From the NCBI GenBank assembly GCA_964514285.1, contig CAZEQC010000012.1, positions 4,559 through 68,558 of the forward strand: 64,000 nt of DNA, given 5' to 3'. The notes under the pieces are model-generated. The model was given only the letters and a program-made list of their open reading frames with translations, searched no databases and was not told the origin of the DNA. Both the position numbers and the translations under genes were made by a program. The stretch comes from SKLM01 sp964514285. Lineage in GTDB: Bacteria; Chloroflexota; Anaerolineae; B4-G1. Of the stretch, positions 52,151-60,300 are shown piece by piece; position 1 is the stretch's first letter, and each line of letters opens with the position of its first letter.

Positions 52151-53329
52151 TCAGATGATATCCAGCCTCTCCCCAATTTCCTCGAACGTGGAGAGGACGT
52201 ATTCAAGCTGCTCATCGGTATGCGTCGCCATATAGCTGGTGCGCAGCAGCGACGAGCCTGAGGGGACCGCCGGTGGGATGACGGGGTTGGTGTAGACGCC
52301 CGCCTCGTATAGCGCTTTCCATGCGATAAACGTGGACATATCGTCGCCAATGATGATTGGAATGATGGGTGTCACGGTGTTCCCCACATTGAAGCCCATC
52401 TCACGAAACTCGGTCCTCATCCGTTTGGCGATCTGATTGACCCGCTCGATCCGCTCTGGTTCCTCGCGCATCACTCGGAGTGCAGCTCGTGCCGCGGCCG
52501 TGTTCGCTGGCGACATGCTGGCGCTGAAGATCAATGAACGAGCATGGTGTTGCACGTAATGGACGGCGTCATCATCGCCCGCTATAAAGCCCCCCAAGCT
52601 GGCAAAGGACTTGCTAAAGGTGCCCATAATCAGATCGGCCTCATCGTTCAGGCCAAAGTGAGCCGCCGTGCCGCGTCCGCCGCCGACGACGCCGATGGCG
52701 TGGGCGTCGTCCACCATCAAGCGGGCTCCATACGCCTTGCATAACGGCACGATCTCCGGCAGCGGAGCGAGGTCGCCCCCCATGCTGAAGACCCCATCGA
52801 CGACGACCAGTTTTCCCACGTCGTCGGGCAATCTCGCTAGGACACGTTCCAGATGGTCCATATCATTGTGCCCGAAACGGCGCACCTCGCCCAGCGCCAT
52901 CTTGCACCCATCCACGATACTGGCATGATCATCCTTGTCGGTGACCACGAAGTCGTGGCGCCCTACCAAAGCCGTAATCGTGCCCACGTTGGTCTGATAA
53001 CCGGTGGGGAAGACCAGCGCTGCCTCCTTATCCATGAACTCGGCCAGCTCACGCTCCAGTTGTAGATGGAGTTGGAGGGTGCCGTTGAGGAAACGGGAGC
53101 CTGTGCAACTGGTGCCGTACTTCTCGGTCGCCTCAATGGCTGCACGGCGCACTTGAGGATGTGTCGTCAGACCGAGGTAGTTGTTGGAGCCGATCATAAT
53201 GAGACGATGATCGCCAATGGTGACTTCGGTGCCCTCGCTGTCGGTGAGGGGGATGAAATAGGGATAGAACCCGGCCTCTTGAGCTTCCCTCGCTTCGGTA
53301 AAGGCCCGGCATTTTTCAAACAGATCCAC
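52151..53329 (-). CDS. Alpha-oxoamine synthase, serine palmitoyltransferase-like
   Basis: 392-residue PLP enzyme: SNNYLGL, PLP-stacking His135 (KDDHASI), DDAH (207-210) and PLP Lys240 in MGTFSKSFASLGG. The C-terminal half carries ARSLIFSASMSPA, GVYTNPVIPPAVP and YMATHT, which closely resemble bacterial serine palmitoyltransferases as I recall them from Bacteroidetes rather than KBL or BioF. SPT condenses serine with an acyl-CoA to 3-ketosphinganine. GTG start with AAGGAGG. A KDSR-like gene is nearby. BioF or CqsA-type activity remains possible. Confidence 0.78.
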   Translation of the reverse strand: MDLFEKCRAFTEAREAQEAGFYPYFIPLTDSEGTEVTIGDHRLIMIGSNNYLGLTTHPQVRRAAIEATEKYGTSCTGSRFLNGTLQLHLQLERELAEFMDKEAALVFPTGYQTNVGTITALVGRHDFVVTDKDDHASIVDGCKMALGEVRRFGHNDMDHLERVLARLPDDVGKLVVVDGVFSMGGDLAPLPEIVPLCKAYGARLMVDDAHAIGVVGGGRGTAAHFGLNDEADLIMGTFSKSFASLGGFIAGDDDAVHYVQHHARSLIFSASMSPANTAAARAALRVMREEPERIERVNQIAKRMRTEFREMGFNVGNTVTPIIPIIIGDDMSTFIAWKALYEAGVYTNPVIPPAVPSGSSLLRTSYMATHTDEQLEYVLSTFEEIGERLDII

Positions 53330-53358
53330 TCGATAACCTCCTTGACTCCGTCTAGTGG

Positions 53359-53387
53359 TTGCGCTACTCAGCGCCCTGGAGTATTAT
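53359..53387 (+). promoter_or_regulatory. Promoter for tldD
   Basis: TTGCGC, 17 bases, TATTAT on the plus strand. Its -10 overlaps the -10 of the leftward promoter for the SPT-like gene by all but one base. Confidence 0.55.
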
Positions 53388-53411
53388 ACGCCAAGATGAC
53401 TACGTGGTAAA
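53383..53411 (-). promoter_or_regulatory. Promoter for the SPT-like gene
   Basis: TTTACC, 17 bases, perfect TATAAT on the minus strand, about 50 bases before the GTG. It shares its -10 with the tldD promoter. Confidence 0.6.
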
Positions 53412-53439
53412 GCAGCTGGGGATGCCCTGGAGGTGACTT

Positions 53440-54915
53440 GTGAGAACGTTAGCCAACCTGGCCCTGGATACCGCCCAATCCCAAGGTGCAACCTATGCCG
53501 ACGTTCGCCTGATTAAGCACCACGAGCAAACGATACGCGTCAAGAATGGAATCGTCGAGGCGTTGAGCGAGACGACCGATCGTGGGCTTGGGGTGCGAGT
53601 TCTGGCGGAGGGGGCGTGGGGCTTCGCCTCCAGCGCCATAGTGAGCCGGGACGAGGTGGAGAGAATAGCCGCCCTGGCCGTGGAGATCGCCCGCGCCAGC
53701 ACGATCACCCAAGACGAATCCGTAGACTTGGGGCCACCAGTGACCAGCACCGGATCCTATCAAACGCCGGTTGAGATCGATCCGTTTACCGTCGCGGCCG
53801 ACGAGAAAATCGCCCTGCTTCTGGAGGCCGACCGCGGCATGCGACAGGCGGAGGGGATAAAGGTCACCCGAGGCTCCATCGTCTCTATACGGGACGATAA
53901 ACTCTTTGCCAACACCGAGGGTGCCTTCACAGACCAAACGATCATTGAGACGGGAGCAGGCATTGTTGCGCTCGCTGTGAGCGATGGAGAGGTCCAGCAA
54001 CGGTCCTACCCCAATTCCTTCGGGCGAGATCAGCGTACCCTGGGATGGGAGTACATTGACGGTATCGACCTCCCGGGCAATGCCGAACGTGTTGGGAGCG
54101 AGGCTGTGGCGCTCCTGAGCGCCGATCCCTGCCCCAGCACCGTGACCACGTTGATCCTTGGCCCCACGCAGCTGGCTCTACAGATCCACGAATCCTGCGG
54201 TCACCCGACGGAGCTGGATCGCGTCTTCGGATCCGAGGCTGCCTACGCTGGTACCAGCTTCCTCAAACCAGACAAGCTTGACACTTTCCGCTACGGTTCA
54301 CCCGTGGTCAACCTCACGGCTGACGCCACGCTGCCGGGAGGTTTGGGCACGTTTGGGTGGGACGACGAAGGGGTGCCTGCCCAAAGAGTCGAGCTGGTGA
54401 AGGAAGGGCGCTTCGTAGGCTATCTGACGTCACGGGAGACGGCCGTGCAGCTGGCAAAGCTGAAAGGTGAAGCTGTGGAGCAGGCCCGTTCCGGCGGCGC
54501 TATGCGCGCATCAGGCTGGAATCGCATGCCCCTGATCCGGATGACGAACGTCTCCATCGAGCCAGGCACGTGGGATTTCAACGACCTGCTCGCTGACACC
54601 GAAGACGGTATCTACATGGAGACCAACCGCAGTTGGTCAATCGACGATAAGCGCCTTAACTTCCAGTTCGGCACCGAGATTGGCTACGAGATCACGAACG
54701 GACGCCTTGGTCGGATGCTCAAGAACTGCACCTACACCGGCATGACGCCTCAGTTCTGGCGCTCCTGTGACGCGGTGTGCAATCAGGATCACTGGGAAGT
54801 CTGGGGGACACCCAATTGCGGCAAAGGCCAGCCGAGTCAGATCGCTCACACGGGCCACGGAGCGGCTCCGGCTCGATTCCGTGACATCCAGGTCGGCGTC
54901 ATGAAGACCGGATGA
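53440..54915 (+). CDS. tldD: TldD-type zinc metalloprotease
   Basis: 491 residues of the TldD/PmbA family, with the HExxxH zinc motif in QIHESCGHPTELDR and a C-terminal part containing NCTYTGMTPQFW. Family proteases degrade unfolded peptides and process modified peptides such as microcins; TldD provides the active site and TldE (PmbA) is the usual inactive partner. No tldE is seen in this window. GTG start with GGAGGTGA upstream. Confidence 0.9.
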   Translation: MRTLANLALDTAQSQGATYADVRLIKHHEQTIRVKNGIVEALSETTDRGLGVRVLAEGAWGFASSAIVSRDEVERIAALAVEIARASTITQDESVDLGPPVTSTGSYQTPVEIDPFTVAADEKIALLLEADRGMRQAEGIKVTRGSIVSIRDDKLFANTEGAFTDQTIIETGAGIVALAVSDGEVQQRSYPNSFGRDQRTLGWEYIDGIDLPGNAERVGSEAVALLSADPCPSTVTTLILGPTQLALQIHESCGHPTELDRVFGSEAAYAGTSFLKPDKLDTFRYGSPVVNLTADATLPGGLGTFGWDDEGVPAQRVELVKEGRFVGYLTSRETAVQLAKLKGEAVEQARSGGAMRASGWNRMPLIRMTNVSIEPGTWDFNDLLADTEDGIYMETNRSWSIDDKRLNFQFGTEIGYEITNGRLGRMLKNCTYTGMTPQFWRSCDAVCNQDHWEVWGTPNCGKGQPSQIAHTGHGAAPARFRDIQVGVMKTG

Positions 54916-55241
54916 GCAGCACGTGAGCACCCACGGCCCACAAGTTACATTGCCGACTAGAACGCATCTCTAGAGACAGCCCGAAAGGTTGATGAAATCT
55001 GTTTTTCATTGATCAGCCATTCTGTGAATTTGTCATGGTTGACCAAAAGAGCTCTGTTTGTCCAACAATCTTGCAGCATCATAGCTGGCTAAGTCAACCC
55101 CCTTGCCCCCTACATCTTGGGGGCGCTGCGACCTATCCCCCTAGATGTGCAGCCGAGATCTAGACCCGTTCATAGCTCGGTGTCAAATCCACGGGCGACC
55201 TTAAAGACTTCCCTCTTTTAAGCTAATCTGGACGAAATCGG
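54916..55241. other. Gene-free region upstream of dnaA
   Basis: Part of a 524-base stretch without a gene. It contains a GC hairpin (55105-55110 with 55119-55124) that may end tldD transcription, and two further inverted repeats (55141-55146/55158-55163 and 55200-55205/55217-55222). An AT-richer patch lies around 54990-55070. As the region before dnaA it is the natural candidate for an origin, but no good DnaA box (TTATCCACA-like with two or fewer mismatches) was seen. Confidence 0.5.
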
Positions 55242-55270
55242 TTGCCAGGGCTGGGGTCTTCTGCTAGAAT
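55242..55270 (+). promoter_or_regulatory. Promoter for dnaA
   Basis: TTGCCA, 17 bases, TAGAAT. The leader to the proposed ATG is about 160 bases. Confidence 0.65.
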
Positions 55271-55439
55271 AGAGCCGTTGACCTGAGAGATGAGTCACTC
55301 GTCGCGGGGGATAGGATAACCTCGACTCAGCCGCCTCGGCTGGAAAGCTCCTTCATCCCCGGCGCTGCAACCCTTGTTGACTTCCCGCTGCCGATTGTCT
55401 CGGCCAGAATGGACGTTGATCCTTTCAACATACCTATTT

Positions 55440-56819
55440 ATGAAAGCTGCACATATCTGGTCTGCTGCCCTTGGCGAGCTCCAACTTCAGATGACGCAAG
55501 CCACCTTCGAGACGTGGTTGCGCGACTCGAAACTGGTGACGTATGAAGATGGGACCTTCGTCGTTGCCGTCAAGAATGGTTACGCAAAAGACTGGCTTGA
55601 GAACCGTCTCTTGGCCACCATCAAACGCACCCTGGCTCGACTGGCTGATCGCACCGTCGATGTCAGGTTTGTGGTGGGGACCGAGGAGCCTGGAGACGCG
55701 GAGGATGACATCCCCCTGCTCAAGGCTTCCAGCCCATCCCAACAGCCGACATCAAAGCCGAAGTCATCCACCCCTGCACCGGCGCGAAGCTCGGCGGGCA
55801 GGAACCTCAATCCGCGCTACACGTTCGATAGCTTCGTCGTAGGCCCCGGAAACCGCTTGGCGCATGCCGCCTCAATGGCTGTGATCGAGAGCCCCGCAGG
55901 GGCCTACAACCCGCTCTTCATCTACGGGGGCGTTGGCCTGGGTAAGACCCACCTTCTCCACGCCATCGGCCACGCCTGCCAGGACCAAGGCATAGATACC
56001 CTCTACGTGTCTTCGGAGACCTTCACCAACGACCTCATTGAGGCCATCCGCTCTCATACGACAGACGTCTTCCGCGAGAAGTACCGCACCGCCGACGTCC
56101 TGTTGGTTGATGATATCCAGTTTATCGCGGGCAAGGAGAGAACGCAAGAGGAGTTCTTCCATACCTTCAACGCACTCCACGGAGCGGATAAGCAGATCGT
56201 CCTCTCCTCGGATCGACCGCCCAAGGCACTCAGCACCCTGGAGAAACGACTCTGCTCTCGCTTCGAGTGGGGTCTCATCGCCGACGTCCAGGCCCCAGAC
56301 CTAGAAACTCGTATCGCCATTCTGCGCACCAAGGCGGCTTTCACCGAGGTCGAGATTCCGGATAAGATCCTGTCCACCATCGCCGCCCAGATCCAGAGCA
56401 ACATCCGCGAGCTGGAGGGGGCGCTCAACCAGGTGGTGGCTGTGGCGAGATTGACTGATGAACCTCTCACCATAGAGGTCGCTGAGATTGCTTTGGGCAA
56501 CCTCCTTCCTCAGCGACGCGAGTTGGCTCCGAACGACATCATAGGACACGTGGCGCGCTATTTCGGCCTTGATGTGGAACAGGTGAAGGGTCGCAGTCGA
56601 AAACGAGACATCGCACGACCACGACAGATCGCGATGTATCTGATTCGGGAGGAGACGGACGCGTCCCTACCTCAAATTGGAGACCTCCTCGACGGTCGCG
56701 ATCACTCCACGATCCTTTACGGCTGTGAGCGCGTGACGGAGTTGCTGGAGGAGAACCTCGACTTCCGACGCAAGGTCACCACATTGCGTCAACAGATGCA
56801 CGATCGGGTGCCCACATAG
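55440..56819 (+). CDS. dnaA: Chromosomal replication initiator DnaA
   Basis: 459 residues: domain I (about 1-80, IWSAALGELQLQM...FETWL), a short Pro/Ser-rich linker, and AAA+ domain III with Walker A GVGLGKTH (164-171) and Walker B VLLVDDIQF. Domain IV has the DNA-binding signature DHSTILYGCERV. The ATG at 55440 matches the family start and lacks an SD sequence. An upstream extension of 22 codons exists but looks non-coding. No dnaN follows, so the usual dnaA-dnaN pairing is absent. Confidence 0.95.
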   Translation: MKAAHIWSAALGELQLQMTQATFETWLRDSKLVTYEDGTFVVAVKNGYAKDWLENRLLATIKRTLARLADRTVDVRFVVGTEEPGDAEDDIPLLKASSPSQQPTSKPKSSTPAPARSSAGRNLNPRYTFDSFVVGPGNRLAHAASMAVIESPAGAYNPLFIYGGVGLGKTHLLHAIGHACQDQGIDTLYVSSETFTNDLIEAIRSHTTDVFREKYRTADVLLVDDIQFIAGKERTQEEFFHTFNALHGADKQIVLSSDRPPKALSTLEKRLCSRFEWGLIADVQAPDLETRIAILRTKAAFTEVEIPDKILSTIAAQIQSNIRELEGALNQVVAVARLTDEPLTIEVAEIALGNLLPQRRELAPNDIIGHVARYFGLDVEQVKGRSRKRDIARPRQIAMYLIREETDASLPQIGDLLDGRDHSTILYGCERVTELLEENLDFRRKVTTLRQQMHDRVPT

Positions 56820-56913
56820 CTCCCCAGGCGCTGTCCTAGGACGAGGCCAGTCACAGATCTGCGCGGCCTCTGTCCGGGGACAGAAGCCACCTTCCCCCTC
56901 CATCTCCAAACCT

Positions 56914-56936
56914 CCCCGACCTCATCAAGGTCGGGG
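56914..56936 (+). terminator. Terminator behind dnaA
   Basis: A perfect 9-bp stem (56914-56922 with 56928-56936), 5-base loop, followed by a T-containing tract (GTCTTGCTT). It separates dnaA from the GntR-regulated operon. Confidence 0.68.
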
Positions 56937-56994
56937 GTCTTGCTTCCCATCCTATGCCTAAAATGCAATACAATGATTCATTATAGGAATGCGC

Positions 56995-57023
56995 TTGACA
57001 CTTGTGCCATCATTTGGTATAAT
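56995..57023 (+). promoter_or_regulatory. Consensus promoter of the GntR-SBP sugar operon
   Basis: Perfect TTGACA and TATAAT hexamers with the optimal 17-base spacer. Such a strong promoter normally needs repression, consistent with the operator that overlaps its -10. Confidence 0.92.
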
Positions 57024-57036
57024 GTAATAACATTAT
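57019..57036 (+). promoter_or_regulatory. Palindromic operator over the -10, probable GntR site
   Basis: ATAATGT and its inverse ACATTAT flank a 4-base centre; GT...AC spacing at the centre fits the GntR-family operator pattern. It overlaps the -10. A wider 7-base inverted repeat (56991-56997 with 57040-57046, GCGCTTG and its complement) brackets the whole promoter, and a further 11-base palindrome (AATGATTCATT) lies at about 56973-56983. Confidence 0.72.
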
Positions 57037-57072
57037 AAACAAGCGCATCCATCATTGCGTTACCGGAGCCTC

Positions 57073-58608
57073 ATGATGACAGCTATCGATCGTGCATCGC
57101 CCATCCCGATCTACCACCAACTGAAAGGTCTCATCAAAGCCCAGATTAAGGAAGGATCATTGCGCCCTGGAGACAGAGTTCCCACCGAGCGCGAGCTCTG
57201 TCAAACCCACAGCATCAGCCGATCACCGGTTCGACAAGCGCTCAACGAGCTGGCTCACGAAGGCCTGCTGGTTCGTAGGCCGGGCCTGGGGACCTTCGTC
57301 ACCAACCACGTCGAAGAAGACGTGTCAGCTGAGACCTCCATTCGGATGGTATGCTCAGATCCACGTTGGTCCGCCGTGCTCGGCCATGTCTCTAAGGCTT
57401 GGAATGCGGAACACCGCACGCACACGATCGCTTTCGACATCGAGGTCGTTCCCCACGCCAAGCTCTATAATCATCTCAGTGCAGCGGTGGGCAGTGGCAC
57501 CGCCCCCGATCTGGCTATGGTCGACAGCGTTTGGGTCGCCGGGCTGGCGGACGCAGGTTTTCTCTACGCCCTTGAGGACCTAGGGCCCCCGTGGACCCGC
57601 CCGGACTTCGCCGAGGATCGCTATCCGGCCTTCATCGAGGCCAATTCCCTAGAAGGGCATCTCTATGGCGTGCCGGTCAAGGCGGACGCCTCGGTCTTGT
57701 GGTACCGTCAGGATTGGTTCGCTGAGGAAGAACTGGAGCCGCCGGCCGATTGGGATGATCTACGCCGGGTCTCAGCTCACTTCCTCCAGCCCTCCATCCA
57801 GGGACGGTACGGCTTGACATATCCCCTCGCCTTCCCTGGTGGCACCGCTGGGGGAGAGGCGACGGTGTACACCCTGATGCCCTTCATCTGGTCAGCCGGC
57901 GGGGAGATCTTCGATGCCTCAATGACCCACGTCACCCTCAATAGCCCCCACACGCGCGCTGCGCTCACGTACTTGCGTGACTTAGTCCATCGCCATCAGG
58001 TCAGCTCGCCGGACGTCATCGGCTACGAACACGCTACCAGCGCCAAGCTGTTCGCCGAAGGAAAGGTGGCAATGGCTCTCGGGGGCAGCTACGAAGCGGA
58101 GACCATACAGTCCGTCAGTTGTTGGGATGATGAGGCATTTCACCAGCGAGTCGGAGCGGTCGCGCCGCCAGCCGCGCTGGAAGGCGAACCTGTATCCACC
58201 ATCGGCGGCACCAGCTACATCATCCTGCGACAGTGCCAGCGTCCTAGACTGGTGGCCGACATCCTTAAGGTTGCGACCGAGCCATATGTCATCGGAGACC
58301 ATTATCGCTCCATGTGGCTTAACCTGCCCAGCCCATCTTTCAACGTTGCGCTTGGCTATCATGCAGACTCCCTTTCGGCGCGGATACCCGAGATGATCGC
58401 CCTGGGTCAGCCCCGCCCGTCGATCCCGGACTATGTCAAGGTCTCTCATCAACTCCAAGCGATGTTCGAGGCGACGCTATCCGGCGACGAACCGATCAAC
58501 ACCATCGTTCAACGCACGGCGAAGTTCATCAGCGTGGTTATGGAATTACCATCTCCTGCTACTCAGCCTCAGGGGACGCCCTCTGAGGAGATGGGCACCA
58601 TCCGATAG
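57073..58608 (+). CDS. GntR-family regulator fused to a MalE-type binding-protein domain
   Basis: 511 residues. Residues about 10-78 form a GntR winged helix (PIYHQLKGLIKAQI, GDRVPTERELCQ, SRSPVRQALNELAHEGLLVRRPGLGTFV, seen as consecutive parts). From about 85 to 500 follows a type II periplasmic-binding-protein fold of the SBP_bac_1/MalE class (SGTAPDLAMVDS, LYGVPVKADASVLWYR, FAEGKVAMALGGSYEAE). There is no signal peptide or membrane segment, so it is cytoplasmic and should sense an imported sugar. Typical GntR effector domains are FadR, UTRA or type I binding-protein folds, so this pairing is unusual. ATG 57073 follows GGAG; the frame also opens at a TTG. Confidence 0.88.
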   Translation: MMTAIDRASPIPIYHQLKGLIKAQIKEGSLRPGDRVPTERELCQTHSISRSPVRQALNELAHEGLLVRRPGLGTFVTNHVEEDVSAETSIRMVCSDPRWSAVLGHVSKAWNAEHRTHTIAFDIEVVPHAKLYNHLSAAVGSGTAPDLAMVDSVWVAGLADAGFLYALEDLGPPWTRPDFAEDRYPAFIEANSLEGHLYGVPVKADASVLWYRQDWFAEEELEPPADWDDLRRVSAHFLQPSIQGRYGLTYPLAFPGGTAGGEATVYTLMPFIWSAGGEIFDASMTHVTLNSPHTRAALTYLRDLVHRHQVSSPDVIGYEHATSAKLFAEGKVAMALGGSYEAETIQSVSCWDDEAFHQRVGAVAPPAALEGEPVSTIGGTSYIILRQCQRPRLVADILKVATEPYVIGDHYRSMWLNLPSPSFNVALGYHADSLSARIPEMIALGQPRPSIPDYVKVSHQLQAMFEATLSGDEPINTIVQRTAKFISVVMELPSPATQPQGTPSEEMGTIR

Positions 58609-58717
58609 ACCGGGCCCGGATTCGCGCCAAGGACTAGCAAGACCCGGGATAGGGTGTAAGGAAAGCCAATTGCATACAAGAGCATGCTTCGCGACACAAC
58701 TCGGTAGGGGGAAGCCG

Positions 58718-60049
58718 GTGAGAAGACGTGCAATAGCTCTAGGCGTCGTTCTGAGCCTGCTGGGTCTCGTACTATCAGCCTGTGGGCAGACGCGACAGAC
58801 CCCTGTCGAGGTCACCCGGGTCGTCATCGAGACGCGGGTGGTTCCCCAGGAGGTAACCAGGGAGGTCACGAAAGAGGCGGATGAAGCGCTCGATCCGGTC
58901 CAGATTGACCTCTGGACCAACCAGAGTGAGACCGACGGCAGCCTACAGTTCATCCGGTTGTTAGCTGACGACTATTCAGTCCTTAACTCGCGGGTGAGCA
59001 TCCGGGTCGCTCACAAAGACTCAGACTGGTTCAGCGAAGATCTTCCAAGCGTTGATCTGGCTGATGATGAGTTCGACCTGCTCTGGACGAATGATGCCTC
59101 CGTGCGGTCCCTGATGAATGCCAACCTCATCCTGCCAGTAGACGATATCGTTGAGCTGGACAAGTATGTCCACCCCACCTTGGCAAGCGTCGAGATGAAA
59201 GGCCAGACCTGGGGAATCCCGCTGAGCAGCGGCAACCATCTTCTGCTGATGTACAACAAAGACCTGATCGAGGATGCGCCGCAGAACACCACCGAGTTGA
59301 TTGAGATCGGCCAGGCCGTCACGAGCGGGGGACAGCATGGATTGGTCTATGACCAGACAAACCCCCTCTGGCTCGTCCCCTGGTTGGGCGGCTTCACCGG
59401 CAGCGTCTTCGCCGAAGACGGTAAGTCCCCCACCCTGAATACGCCCCAAATGGTGACGACCCTCCACTTCTTGCGCGACCTGGTCTATGAGACCACTATC
59501 GTTCCGCCCGGGACGGACTATGACGGAGCTTCGGTCTTCTTCAGCGACGGCAAATCTGCAATGATCATCGACGGCGAATGGACCTTGAACCGCTATGAGG
59601 AGGCCTTGGGGGAACGCCTGGGCGTCGCTCGAATTCCCCAAGTGAGTGCAACCGGCGAATGGCCTCACCCCTATCTCCGTGGCACTTACTTGCTGCTTCC
59701 GAGAAGCCTGGAGGAGGATCAAGCTAAGCTGGAGGCTGTGGTAAGCTTCATTCGCTTCGCCACGAGCCCCAACAATCAGGTGCTGATGTTGGCCAAGCTC
59801 GGTCGCTTGCCGACGGTGAAAGCCGCCCTGGAGGATCCATTCATCACTGCCGACCCTATCCTGAAGGGCTCAGCGGAACAGATGAAGGTTGGTAAGCCGC
59901 TGCCCACCGCCAGGGAGATGGAATGCAACTGGCAAGCGATGGAGTCCGAGATGCAGGCTGTCTTGCTCAATGGGAAATCACCTGAGCTGGCAGCACAGGA
60001 TATGCAGGAAGCCGCTCAAAGGTGCATTGAGAGCCTCGAAGATCGATGA
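58718..60049 (+). CDS. Sugar-binding lipoprotein (first SBP of the operon)
   Basis: 443 residues: lipobox LSAC (Cys22), then a linker with a repetitive Val/Thr/Arg-rich heptad-like stretch (VEVTRVVIETRVV, QEVTREVTKE) and an SBP_bac_1 fold (IRLLADDYSV-type start, GIPLSSGNHLLLMYNKDL, FFSDGKSAMIIDGEW). A GTG at 58718 preceded by AGGGGGAA gives a proper signal peptide; the longer frame does not. It is diverged from the MalE-like protein that follows. Confidence 0.85.
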   Translation: MRRRAIALGVVLSLLGLVLSACGQTRQTPVEVTRVVIETRVVPQEVTREVTKEADEALDPVQIDLWTNQSETDGSLQFIRLLADDYSVLNSRVSIRVAHKDSDWFSEDLPSVDLADDEFDLLWTNDASVRSLMNANLILPVDDIVELDKYVHPTLASVEMKGQTWGIPLSSGNHLLLMYNKDLIEDAPQNTTELIEIGQAVTSGGQHGLVYDQTNPLWLVPWLGGFTGSVFAEDGKSPTLNTPQMVTTLHFLRDLVYETTIVPPGTDYDGASVFFSDGKSAMIIDGEWTLNRYEEALGERLGVARIPQVSATGEWPHPYLRGTYLLLPRSLEEDQAKLEAVVSFIRFATSPNNQVLMLAKLGRLPTVKAALEDPFITADPILKGSAEQMKVGKPLPTAREMECNWQAMESEMQAVLLNGKSPELAAQDMQEAAQRCIESLEDR

Positions 60050-60300
60050 GTCAGATCAGCCCGCTTGAGCAAGCCACCTCACTATCACGTGAGGTTAGGA
60101 TGGACAGAGGACAGTCAAATAGCTCTCTTTCTCCCGGAGTGGACATCGCTGATTAGGCAATAGACGCCTCAACGGACGATGACGGCCCGTTAGCCAAGGA
60201 GGTGATGAGAGGGAAAAAGTACTAGAAGTTAAAGCAGACCAAGTCCCCACCGATAGCGAAGTGGGTCCGATACGTTTACGCATCTATCAGGAGGAGGAAA
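60050..60300. other. Spacer between the two binding-protein genes
   Basis: 251 bases. It holds a 7-bp hairpin (60076-60082 with 60089-60095, 6-base loop) and a strong SD-like AAGGAGG near 60200 followed by a six-codon frame that looks accidental. No second promoter was convincing. Confidence 0.4.

Noticed and set aside
54916..55440. DnaA boxes of an origin
   Set aside because: The best nine-base matches differ from TTATCCACA at three positions, which is expected by chance.
60200..60235. Very short gene between the two binding-protein genes
   Set aside because: AAGGAGG precedes an ATG, but the spacing is too short and the frame is only six codons.
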